NCBI GenBank assembly: GCA_009103225.1
Contig: RHPI01001965.1
Coordinates: 432,037 to 496,036 of the forward strand
Direction: 5' to 3'
From: Chlorokybus atmophyticus
Taxonomy: Eukaryota > Streptophyta > Chlorokybophyceae > Chlorokybales > Chlorokybaceae
DNA: 64,000 bases
The notes under the pieces are model-generated. The model worked only from the letters and a program-made list of their open reading frames with translations. It did not search any database and was not told the origin of the DNA. A program made the position numbers and the translations under genes. Of the stretch, positions 26,408 through 35,750 are shown piece after piece; the stretch's first letter is position 1; every line of letters starts with the position of its first letter.

Positions 26408-26715
26408 TTGACTTTGCCTAACTAACAGGCGCCTGTTAGTTACCCATCAGGCTCTATCAGGTGACTTTATAGAATAAACAGGCACCTGTTAGTCACACAC
26501 CAGGCCTTAACAAATGACTTTTTGTAATTTACAGGCAACTGTTAGTTACACATCAGGCCTTATTAGGTGACTACAACTAATCAACGGGCACCTGTAACTT
26601 ACACATCAGTCTTACCTAGGTGACTCAGCCTATGTGACAGGCACCTTCAGGTTACACACCAGTCCAGCGCAGGCGACTAAGCCTAATTCACAAGCACCAA
26701 CTAGGTAATTTTCGT
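26408..26715. repeat. About 53-bp minisatellite, six diverged units, palindromic core
   Basis: Units begin near 26408, 26461, 26513, 26566, 26620 and 26673 with GTGACT-like starts, a middle resembling AACAGGCACCTGTTA and an end resembling TACACATCAGGCCTTA. The first unit contains a perfect 20-bp palindrome at 26421-26440 (ACTAACAGGCGCCTGTTAGT). It sits about 350 bp outside the leftmost gene of the Plavaka-type element and could be its subterminal repeat array, but that is inference. Confidence 0.8.
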
Positions 26716-27058
26716 CAAAATAAGGCATTCTTCAACAACTGAAGGTGACCAATGCCTAACTGTCGTCATATGTATTTGCATAGCTTGACTACACGCGACT
26801 GTCACTGACTTCCAGCATTGTTATGTGCCCGTGCTGTGTACATGTACCTGAAATGTGTACAGTGTCTCTCAGTCACTTGCCAAGGCTTGTGGTTCGATTA
26901 TGTGACTCGAATGCAGTTCTGTTGTATATCATAGGGATGCAAGTATTGATGTGCATGAGCATAATGACGATTGACTGAGCTGGTTTAAGATGCACAACAC
27001 TCAGTCACAAGAGCCTTGTAGCTATGTACACTACCAGCTAAACGGACTACCAACTGCG

Positions 27059-28886
27059 CTACAGCTCCTCTCCATCATCGCTGGTCTCGTCATTACGGAA
27101 CAAAGCACCACGCGCTGGGGCCTGTGGAGGAGACGCCGGAGCTTGCTCTTCCTCCTCAAACGGTTGTGCCAGCCAATCAAATGCCGCTTCTGCCTCAGCG
27201 AGCGGGTCACGAGCTGCTGTCTCTTGCGGCCGGCGCCGATTGGGATCTTTCAGGTATTCGACACAAGATGCAGTGCGGCGTTTCACAAGGGTGAATGGCT
27301 GGAGGGCTGCGTACCGTTGCCTCATCTCCCGCTTCATTGACATGATCATGGTGTTGATTTCGCTGAGGTACTCTTCATGTGTGTCTATGCTGGCAGCTAG
27401 GAGAGGGTCTCCATCCTTGCCCTTTAGGATGCGCTCCACCTGCGTAGTTTACAGGCATGTCTTAGTGGCATCGAAAGCCACTATTCACTGCAACGCGTCT
27501 GCAAGCCTGTAGTTTGGGGCTACAGCGTTCCTGAATTGCTAATGATGGAGTTCAGAGTGCTCACCGTAAGCAACAGGTATGCGAGGTGGTTGACTGTCAG
27601 CTGCCGGCGATCAGGTGTAGTGACGGCGTAAGACCAGCATTGCACGATCATTTGCCAGATTATGGGATTGCCCCATTCATGGATGTATCTCCTCCGCTCC
27701 GGGTCTGCAGTGTCGGTCACCTCAAATCTCCGCCATGACTTGTCTGCGACAGTCATACCGACAAGGCATTAGTCACGAAATAGATAGTTCAAGTTGAGCC
27801 TGCACCAGGCTAGAATAGTGCCTGTGACTTACTTTGGAGCGCGTTGCGCATCTGGGCTTTTTGGGTCTCGGGGTCCATTAGGGCGTCGATGTGCCTGATT
27901 GAATCGGTTACAATAGGCGAGATGAGTACGTGTGTATGGAGGCTGAGTAAGAAGGCAGTGTTGCATAGCAGACATGGTGGTGAGGGACCCAACTCACTTG
28001 CGCTTGTTGCTGTTAAACAGTGTCCACTTGTACTCCTTCTCAAGGACATGCTTGATCTTGGTGACGTTCTCAGACCGGACCTGCGTAGCTTTCTTCAGGG
28101 CGACACTCCAGTGGAAGGGGCACTCCTTGGGAGTCCAGTACACCTCATAGAACTTGGCCGCATCGGCCTCGTCGTCATGGTCGAAGCCAACTACCTGTCA
28201 CGGGCAGGTTGGTCAGTGTCACGGTGCAGTGCGGTCATGAAGCATTCACAGCACCTGACACATGACGTTACGAATAGTGTCCTCCTTGGGATAAACGTGG
28301 CTCTCTACCCAGTGGCCGTTTATGATTTCAACGACGGCATCTCGCAAATGCTGTCCACAGAAGAACAATCCGTTACACACATACACACAGTGTCACAGTG
28401 TCACACAGTGCTTACCTCGTTGCCAATCTTCCACTTGCTTGGGGAAGGGTTGCTGACGGCCGAGGTTGCCACGTCACGGCCAAATGCGTTTGGGTTGGGG
28501 GTTCCAATCGACCCTCTGCAAGCACAACCACATGAGTCATGCTGCCAGCCATGAAAGATGCAACCCTCACAGTTGCAAAAGAAGAACAACGTGCACAGTG
28601 TATCCAGAACGCATGCAGTGAGTCACTGTGCTAGTCATGATAGAAGCAAGCATCCAAGTTAGCAGTTGAGCAAGAAGCAACGTGCACAGTGCATCAAGAA
28701 CGCATGCAGTCTAGCTTGCCCTTGCGACTGCGGTGTCAGGTGGAGTTGTTGTGATGTGCTGGGCGTTAGCGCGGGGTCTTGCTGCGATTGGTTGGCGACG
28801 GTTGCCTGGTTGAACACTGGGGGCAATGTGGACAACTGGCGCCGACCTCCACGACGAGGTGCACTTACGGATGGACCACGAGGCAT
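27059..28886 (-). CDS. Unknown transposon protein with acidic tail
   Basis: Seven exons are consistent in phase: 28720-28886, 28416-28515, 28255-28350, 27998-28194, 27833-27894, 27565-27743 and 27059-27439 (about 393 aa). The first intron uses a GC donor (GG|GCAAGC). The N-terminal 60 residues are Ser/Pro/Gln-rich after MPRGPSVSAPRRGGRR. The middle is a compact basic domain (HLRDAVVEIINGHWVES, EVYWTPKECPFHWSV, KHVLEKEYKWTLFNSNKRK). A helical segment follows (INTMIMSMKREMRQRYAALQ), then a Glu-rich C-terminus (FEEEEQAPASPP, ETSDDGEEL). I recognise no family. By position and composition it could be a DNA-binding accessory protein of the transposon, like TnpA of plant CACTA elements, but nothing proves this. 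The TAG stop lies in a tRNA A-box-like sequence. Confidence 0.7.
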
Positions 28887-29482
28887 CTCTCCAACTGATA
28901 GTCGGGTGCCGCCTGTTTAGCTGTAAGTGGCGCTGCCGCCTCCAACGCTGCCGCCGCCGGTTGGCCCGCCCGAATGTATGAGGCGCGAAAACGAAAATGA
29001 GGCGGTTTTGAACGTCTAGAGTCCCGCACTAGAGTCGCACTTGTAGTGCGTCCTTGCTCCTATGGTTGATGGTACGACTTATGCATTCGTGCCATGCATG
29101 CTTCGTACAACCATTGTTACCAATGGTTGTGTCGTAACATTTATGGTACGACAGAGGCATCTCTCGTCCAACCCCAGCGATTGCCGTACAATGGCTCTGT
29201 CGTACCATCCATGGTACGACAGAGGCATTGCTCGATCAGCCCAAATGGGAGTTAGCATGCACTCACCCAAACACGCTTCATTGATGGCCGGATGATGGCA
29301 CGCAGGGGCACCAGGTCGATGACGGGTCGAATGTCAGGCTTGATGGGCCTGGGTTCGACTAGGAGGCGGAGGACCAGGAGTCGGAGGAGGCGGCGGCGGC
29401 GGCGGCGGCGGGGCACATCTTGCGAGAAGTTGTGGTCGTAAGAGTTCAAGCAGCGAAGCCAGCTACTACCGGTCGCCACGTC
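28887..29482. promoter_or_regulatory. Divergent promoter 1 with ATGGTACGAC palindromes
   Basis: It lies between the unknown (-) gene and the OTU (+) gene. Inverted repeats sit at 29199-29220 (10-bp arms, GTCGTACCAT, 2-bp spacer) and 29107-29130 (10-bp arms, ACAACCATTG, 4-bp spacer). Further single copies of ATGGTACGAC lie near 29067 and 29143. The sequence ATGGTACGACAGAGGCAT occurs twice. A (GGC)n run at about 29388-29412 lies closer to the OTU gene. Confidence 0.65.
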
Positions 29483-32205
29483 ATGGATCATGGCAGGCGT
29501 CAGCAATGGGGCTGTCCAACATGCATCACCAACATTGGACAAACCAGCAGGCAAGCCATTAAAGACCATCTTCACACAGAGAGCTGCTTGGTGGCTCGCT
29601 TTCTGCAACAGGGAGTGGATCAGGAGCTGCAGTCCTTGGAGCCCCTTGTCAGAACCATGCGGGACCAGTTGCGGCTGTGGGAACAAGCACAAAGGAATGC
29701 AGAGGTACGCTCAACAGTCACATGCATTTCCTTGCAAGAGCAATTTGTTTTTTAGCGCAGTCCATGTGATATATGTAGCGTGGCTGCAGGCCTCCACTAT
29801 TCACCCATACCCACCCTACAGTCAAGCCGACATTGCGGAAGCAAGAGCAGATAGACAGAGCTGGGCGGCGGTATGTTGTTGCCAATCTCGCTGTGCATGT
29901 TGACTGCAATGTCGGCTCCAATGCATGCCTACCTTTCCATGCTAGGATGTGCGTGAGCGTGCGAAGTCGCGCGCGCGTGCCGAACGAAGTAGGCTGGGTT
30001 TGAGCACAGGAGCGCGTGGCCATTCGTCCGGCATTCAACCAATAGTGCATCAACCAGCAATGACGCAGTCCATGCAATCATTCGTGCATCAACCAGCAAT
30101 GCCGCAGGTGACTGTTCGAAGCAACCAACTGATGACGGTGTGACGCAGTTGACTATTGCAATTGCAGTGTCGCAAGCATGCAGCTAACCCACATGTGATT
30201 GGTTGACAGCACCACAGTGCACTAAGTCCTGTTGGAGCTCCTATGCAAGCCTGGATTCAATCCCATCAACTGGTCCTTCAATCCCACTTGCTGATGGGCG
30301 CGGCGGCAATGCGGCATCAGTTTAACATGCATGTTGGCCTGTTGAATCCCGACATGTCCATTGGGGCAGTGGCGCATGATGTGCCCATGGCTCAAGAGCT
30401 CCGTGACGAGTCTGCCATCGAGGGTGGCGGGGAGAGTGCAGCCAATACCACCTTGTCAGCCCCCATGGCTTCCCCTGCTCCATGCAGCCCACGGGCCATT
30501 GAGGTAAGTCGCTGTCTTTTATGCTCGTGCCTTGGTAACAATGCGTCAGGCACTGCATAAGCTTATATTCGTCCTTTGCAACATTGTGAGCCATCTTATC
30601 CTGGGTCCTGTATACAGCCCCCCTTGCTGCATGCACAAGTGGTCTCACCTGCAGCTCCTGCTCCCCTCCCAGCCAGAGCGCAACCACCTTCCGCGGCACC
30701 AGTCCTTCGTGCACTGCCATCTCCTCCACGAGCAGCACCGGTGATTGCGGGGCAACAATCCTTCTTGCCGCCACCGGCGAGACCACAGCACAATGCAACA
30801 ACCGATGTGGCTTCTGCACCTACCTTACCCCACCCGCTGCAAGTTGAAGCCGGCAGTCTGCCCCAAACTCAGGTACTTTATCAGTCACTGTGACTCTTGC
30901 CGTCCACAGTTGGACACACCATGTGAGTGCTGTATGCGCATGCAGCAGGGGTCACCACCTGCCAGCGAGTCATCAGAGGAGCTGGCCGCAACCCGCATAC
31001 GGCCATCAGTCATGCTAGGTGGCCAGCTCGCCTCATGGGACCACTTCAATGCGCCAACGGATGGTAATTGCTTCTACCATTGTGTATTTCGCGCCAGGCC
31101 ATCCATAGCGCAAAGTGTCCTGGATGATCACAAGTGCCCCAGCTCGAGCAGATTTTGGGCCATGCTGGACACCATGGACGACGACGGCAGGGGGCACACT
31201 CTCCGCAAAATCACCGCCAAGGCTGTCGATGCAGGCGTGGCGAGCAGAATCCTAGACTTCTGCAGAGCCACTGGTGCCGCGGGAGAGATGGCGCAGTATT
31301 ACGACAAACTGCCTGCGACCATGTTGGCTGATATCAACTGCAACATTGACCTAGCCATGGCCAAGGTGCGACAGATCGTGCGGAGAAAAGATGTGTACGT
31401 CGAGCACCTGCAGATGACCATGTTTGCCAACAAGCTGGGCTTGTTGATTGGCTGCGTGACCGTTCAGCGCGAGCATGGGGAGTGGGTGCCACGGCCCGGC
31501 AGCGCAGTTTGGGTTGGAAATAAAGAAGCCCCCAACTCAGTCCTGGTGGTGGGCAACACTGCTCCTGATGAGCCAGAAGCACACTTTTGGCTCCTCAAGC
31601 CTGCAAGCACCGAACAGTGGTCGTGGCCTATGCATGAAGTGCCACCGGAGGTAACACACCTGATCGGAGAGTGGCGGCATGGCGTTGCCAATTCCCCGCT
31701 ACCACCGGCTGTGACCCAGAGTGCTGCGCCAACGCCTCAGGCCTCGCCTTCGTGTGCTAGGCAAGAAGTAGCCGAGTGTTCTGCACATCCTGCCTCCCCT
31801 CAACCACAGCCACATGCTCGCAATCCCAATTCAGCACCCTCCCTTCCTGCCGCGGAGACTCACTTGCCACCGCACTCTGACCATCCGGAGGCATCTCCAT
31901 CAAGAAGCAGCTGTAGCTCGCCCTCTCCCTCTAAGCTTGCCACATTGATCCCAGCCTGTCTTGTTGGTAAAGAGATTGATCGAGGTGTCCTGAAAGCTGC
32001 GCTGAAAGACAAAGGCTTCATGCTCGACCTCATGAAGCAACATGAGGTCGTGGAGGAACGGGAGGCAACCAACAAGCGCAAGGCTGTGGAGCAAGAAGAT
32101 AACGCCTTACCTCCTCTGAGTGACAGTGCCACGGAGAGCGCCTGCCAGGATGTGCAGGGTGACAAAAAAAAAATAAAAGAAGGTTGTTGGAACAAAGGAC
32201 GCTGA
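29483..32205 (+). CDS. OTU-type cysteine protease (deubiquitinase-like) with zinc-finger N-terminus
   Basis: Six exons, all joined in phase 0: 29483-29704, 29790-29870, 29946-30107, 30210-30503, 30618-30872 and 30910-32205 (about 769 aa). The start ATG precedes a putative zinc finger (CPTC, then HLHTESC). A long Pro/Ala/Gln-rich linker follows. Exon 6 holds the OTU domain: PTDGNCFYHCV with the nucleophile Cys near residue 392, a later helix-strand segment (VEHLQMTMFANKLGLLIG), and EAHFWLLKP with the candidate catalytic His near residue 561. OTU enzymes cleave ubiquitin or similar conjugates. The tail is Lys-rich around a run of ten A. The last intron would be only 37 nt. A weak splice option could join this gene to the next, but I found no convincing donor in the right phase. 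Confidence 0.8.
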
Positions 32206-32318
32206 CAGGACCAAAAAAGGAAAGGTGAGGCATCGTTACAACATTAGAAGAAGCGCAGCGCCTCGAAGCCTCACTGGGGCTGACTGTGTGTCCTGAGTAG
32301 GCACAGGCGGGTTTACAG

Positions 32319-33335
32319 CGTCAAGTGGCTGCTCAGCATCGTCCAGAGAGACAGCCGGTGCGGCACGAGCTGCCTAAGCTCAAAGCACCGACGCGCAGAC
32401 GCTTTGGGGGGCTGACTCGTAGTGCAAAGGAGTTGATCACCCTACAGTACGCCCAAGACGCGCTGCATCACCGCATGCGGCATGCCTCGAGGTGGGTGAC
32501 GAAAGTTTGCAATAAGTGGGAGCAAACGCGGAGAATGCGGTCTAAACAGACCTCTGGGGATTGGCCGTGGTTGGAACCCACACACGATATGGCCATCCGT
32601 AGTACGTTGTTGCCCCTCGCCGTCCTCGATATGATGGTGTTGTTGCTGCCGCAGCACCCCGGCAATGTGCAAGAGCTATCTGCGGAGCAGAACTTCGACC
32701 TGCTGCAGCAGATGTACCTGTCGATGTCGACTAATGCGGGTCGAGATGTGTGCCACTACCTGAGCAAACATACTGGGTGGCAAGTAAAACCATTCGAGCT
32801 GTACTTGGCATGCTTTGGCTGGCAGTGGCTGTATGTCATACGGCACGTCGAGCTGATTCTGTGGAAGCTCGAAGAAAATGACGATGCGGGGGAGTACACG
32901 AGTGACGACAGCCATGTCGAGGGCCTGGATGAACGCATGCTGGACGAGACCACCAAGACCAGCAGGTGGTGTATGGCGGCAGATGGGCGTCAGGTGATCG
33001 AGCAGGCAGTGGAGCGTTATGCTGCGCCATTCAGATGGGAGTCGCTACGCCTGCAACGCGATAACAGAGTTTGGTGGCAGAGGCAGCTTGCACACCCGCG
33101 TGCACCATGTGTGCTGATTTGTCGCATTGAAGAGCCACCCCCCCCAGCGGATGGGGAGACGCCCTGTTGCAAGAAAGCGATGTGCCATGTCTGCATCATA
33201 GCACATCAGAAGACTGTGGCAAATAAATCAAAGAATCTACAAGCGTGTCCATTCTGCAAGCAACCTCACCCGTTTTGGTCGCCACGCCTGATGCAAGACG
33301 CCAACGTGTCGGCGGTGATTTGGCCCCCGCCTTGA
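32319..33335 (+). CDS. RING-like zinc-finger protein (possible ubiquitin ligase)
   Basis: The open frame follows a good acceptor (tttacag|) and runs about 338 aa to TGA. It has no early ATG (the first is near 32472), so it is either the 3' exon of a larger transcript or starts internally. The N-terminal three quarters are helical and Trp-rich with no match I know (WEQTRRMRSKQTSGDWPWLE). The C-terminus has a Cys/His cluster in RING order: LICRIEEPP, then PCCKKAMCHVCIIAH, then ACPFCKQPH. RING domains recruit E2 enzymes and promote ubiquitin transfer. Pairing with the OTU gene immediately upstream suggests the element both adds and removes ubiquitin, which is inference. 'RING-like' rests on Cys/His spacing alone. 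Confidence 0.65.
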   Translation, partial: RQVAAQHRPERQPVRHELPKLKAPTRRRFGGLTRSAKELITLQYAQDALHHRMRHASRWVTKVCNKWEQTRRMRSKQTSGDWPWLEPTHDMAIRSTLLPLAVLDMMVLLLPQHPGNVQELSAEQNFDLLQQMYLSMSTNAGRDVCHYLSKHTGWQVKPFELYLACFGWQWLYVIRHVELILWKLEENDDAGEYTSDDSHVEGLDERMLDETTKTSRWCMAADGRQVIEQAVERYAAPFRWESLRLQRDNRVWWQRQLAHPRAPCVLICRIEEPPPPADGETPCCKKAMCHVCIIAHQKTVANKSKNLQACPFCKQPHPFWSPRLMQDANVSAVIWPPP

Positions 33336-33818
33336 TGCCAATTGTGCATGTATTGTAGTTTTGTGTTGGCTTCCTGTGAACCATGTAGGTACATGTATAG
33401 TTGCAGCATGGTGCATGGTGCACCAGAGATCTGCTGTTGTTAGAAGCATTGGCTGTACATGTGTATGATGACTGCCCGGCGCATGAGTCAGTGCATGGCT
33501 TGCATACCTCGCTGGTTTAGAGCGTGGTTGACAGCAACAAACTCGGACAGCGCTCTGGGTTCCATGGCATGACAGCACAGTATTACTCTACGATCGTGGT
33601 AGTATGCGAGTATCCTTGTACTGTAGTACCATTAACAGATAGAGTACCATTCATGTTGATGTAGTACCATGCATGGTACTGCAATAGCGTATAAGGTACA
33701 GTCGTGCTTCACTTGAAGTTTGACCCATTTAGGGTTCGTAAGCTGGCAACCCTAAATTGATGCCCATACCCTAAAGTCTCGCTCAGTTTGTGGGCAGCCG
33801 TGCCGATTCCTATTTTGC
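33336..33818. promoter_or_regulatory. Intergenic control region with AGTACCAT palindrome
   Basis: It lies upstream of the methyltransferase gene. A perfect 18-bp palindrome AGTACCATGCATGGTACT lies at 33663-33680. Further direct copies of AGTACCAT occur near 33625 and 33643. The ATGGTAC core is the one used in the two divergent promoters of the element. Confidence 0.6.
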
Positions 33819-35547
33819 ATGATGTCGGCGGCAGCAGTTGAATCACCCTCACCTAGGAGACCATGCTTGGTGTGCCCACAATGCAATGCGTACGTATGTG
33901 CCAATGGCCGTAGGCAGCAAATGCGAGCACACTTGACCGAATGCCAGCGAGTGCAGACAGTGTGCCACGGTTTTAGTGCTGCTTGCTGGCATCACACCAC
34001 ACACAATGTCGACGTGTTTGGCTGCCGCCTCGGCCAAGTGCTGTGCAAGGAACCCGAGTTTTTCCATTGCGTGCAGTGCGTGTGCGAATCGTGCTCGCGC
34101 TCATGCTTCGAGTGGCGAGGGGAACCCATGCGCTTCTTCACATGGACAACACCGGGACATGTGGTTAGTGGACAGGTGGTGGATGCTGTGGAGGTAATCC
34201 ACAAGAGTGGACCGCGACGTATCACTGCATGTTATGTTGGGCGTATGCTTATTTCATGCATGTTGAAGCTGTTGTCGCATTCAGAGCAGTCTTGCACGGT
34301 GTGGGCGTGGGCAGTTCCATCCCCTGGCCGCTGTAGAGGAGGCAGACCATCGACCGTTGGACAGCGCACTGCATCGGCTGCGGAACGCAGTTAAGTTGGG
34401 ATGCGAGCAGCTGATCGGTGTGAGTGTCATGGTGCATTGGCCGCTGGATGGGGAATGGTATGCGGGCGTTGTGGAATCATTCAAGCAAGCGTCAGGTCAG
34501 CATCGCTTCGTGGCGTGCGAGATTGAGGACGCATCATATATGCATGGTGCAATGGAAAATGTCTTTGCAGGGCAGCACCGTATAGTATTCGATGACGGTG
34601 ATCGACCACAAACCATCAACTTCAAAGGGCACAACGTATTCGCGTACACATCAGTTGACGGGGCACGCCATGTTCTGCGCGCCGGAGGGGAGAACGTCAG
34701 TCGCAAAGTAAGCCCGGACGGCATCATTGTTAGTCCCTGGCCAGCACCACGGCCAGCCTTGACCACATACACGCCATTTGACAACAAGCTGGGACGCACA
34801 CGCAGACCAAGGGCACTCGACCTATTCTGCGGCGGTGGCGGTGCCAGTGTCGGTCTATACCACGCAGGCTTTGACGTGACCGGGATGGACATAAGTCCCT
34901 CCTCTGAGTACCCGCTGCCCTTCATACACCGCGATGTATGCACCCTGAGTGCAGGAGAGCTGAGCGAGTACGAGCTCATCTGGGCCAGTCCACCATGCCA
35001 GGCCTATTCAGGTGCTATCCCGGCACCTCAACGGGCGGCACATGGCACATCCTGGAGACACCAGGATATGATACCGCTCGTCCGACGTCTGCTGCTTGCA
35101 AGCCAGGTCAAGTTTGTGATTGAGAATGTGCCAGGAGCAGCTTCCTCATTCAGACCCAATCTGTCCCTTTGTGGCACGATGTTTGGCCTATCAACTTTCC
35201 GACACCGTCTGTTTGAGACACAGCCAGTGGTAGCTACCCCACCAGCACGCTGCTCGCACGCGGGCAAGGCAGTTGGACTGCTATCGCCGCACCTGTCCGC
35301 TAGCGCGAAGAAGACAATCGTGACATCAAACGCGCCACAGCAGATGTACCCGGTCTATGGCCTTCCAAGCACCAGGGGCGGCATTGCTGCGTGGCAAACA
35401 GCGCTGGGAGTGCCATGGATGACCTCGGCCGTTTCCATAGCGAATGCAGTTCCTCCCGCAATGGCGGAGTGCATAGGGCGTCTCATGCTTGAAACAATGG
35501 ATATGCGCTGTGACTACCCTCCTGTGTCATGGAACTATGAGGCTTGA
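33819..35547 (+). CDS. Cytosine-5 DNA methyltransferase with Tudor-like module
   Basis: Two exons, 33819-34242 and 34337-35547 (about 544 aa; phase 1 intron, donor C|GTATGC). Residues about 15-110 are Cys/His-rich (CPQCNAYVCANG, FHCVQCVCESCSRSC), suggesting zinc binding. Residues about 166-237 look like a Tudor domain (SVMVHWPLDGEWYAGVVESF, then IVFDDGD). The catalytic domain holds the C5-methylase motifs in order: I (LDLFCGGGGASVGL, about 301), IV with the catalytic Cys (ASPPCQAYSG, about 360), VI (VIENVPG, about 404), VIII (RHRLFE, about 430) and X (SIANAVPPAMAE, about 510). Overall it resembles compact phage or bacterial methylases more than eukaryotic DNMT1/CMT enzymes, which suggests capture from a prokaryote or phage. 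It would methylate cytosine in DNA, perhaps targeted by the Tudor module. All catalytic motifs are intact. Confidence 0.92.
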
Positions 35548-35750
35548 GTGTGGTGCACTGTATTGATGCTTAATGCCACACGGCGGACTGATTGTTGAAT
35601 GTTGCATGGATCATTCGATTGTGGTGACAGTTGTGCAGTGACAGCTGCCCGGTATTGTACACGTCCACATGCAAAAGTCTTAGCATACGATTAGCAATGC
35701 CTAACTGACTGATATGCTCCAAACTCAGAGTAGTGAGACAAGTACATGTG

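Noticed and set aside
26990-27066. tRNA gene on the minus strand (TAGCGCAGTTGG at 27061-27050)
   Set aside because: A perfect A box is present, but no B box or T arm follows, and the A box overlaps the stop codon of the 393-aa gene.
32100-32330. Joining the OTU and RING-like frames into one gene
   Set aside because: The clear donor at 32226 lies after an in-frame stop; earlier donors are weak or in the wrong phase. Kept as two genes with a note.
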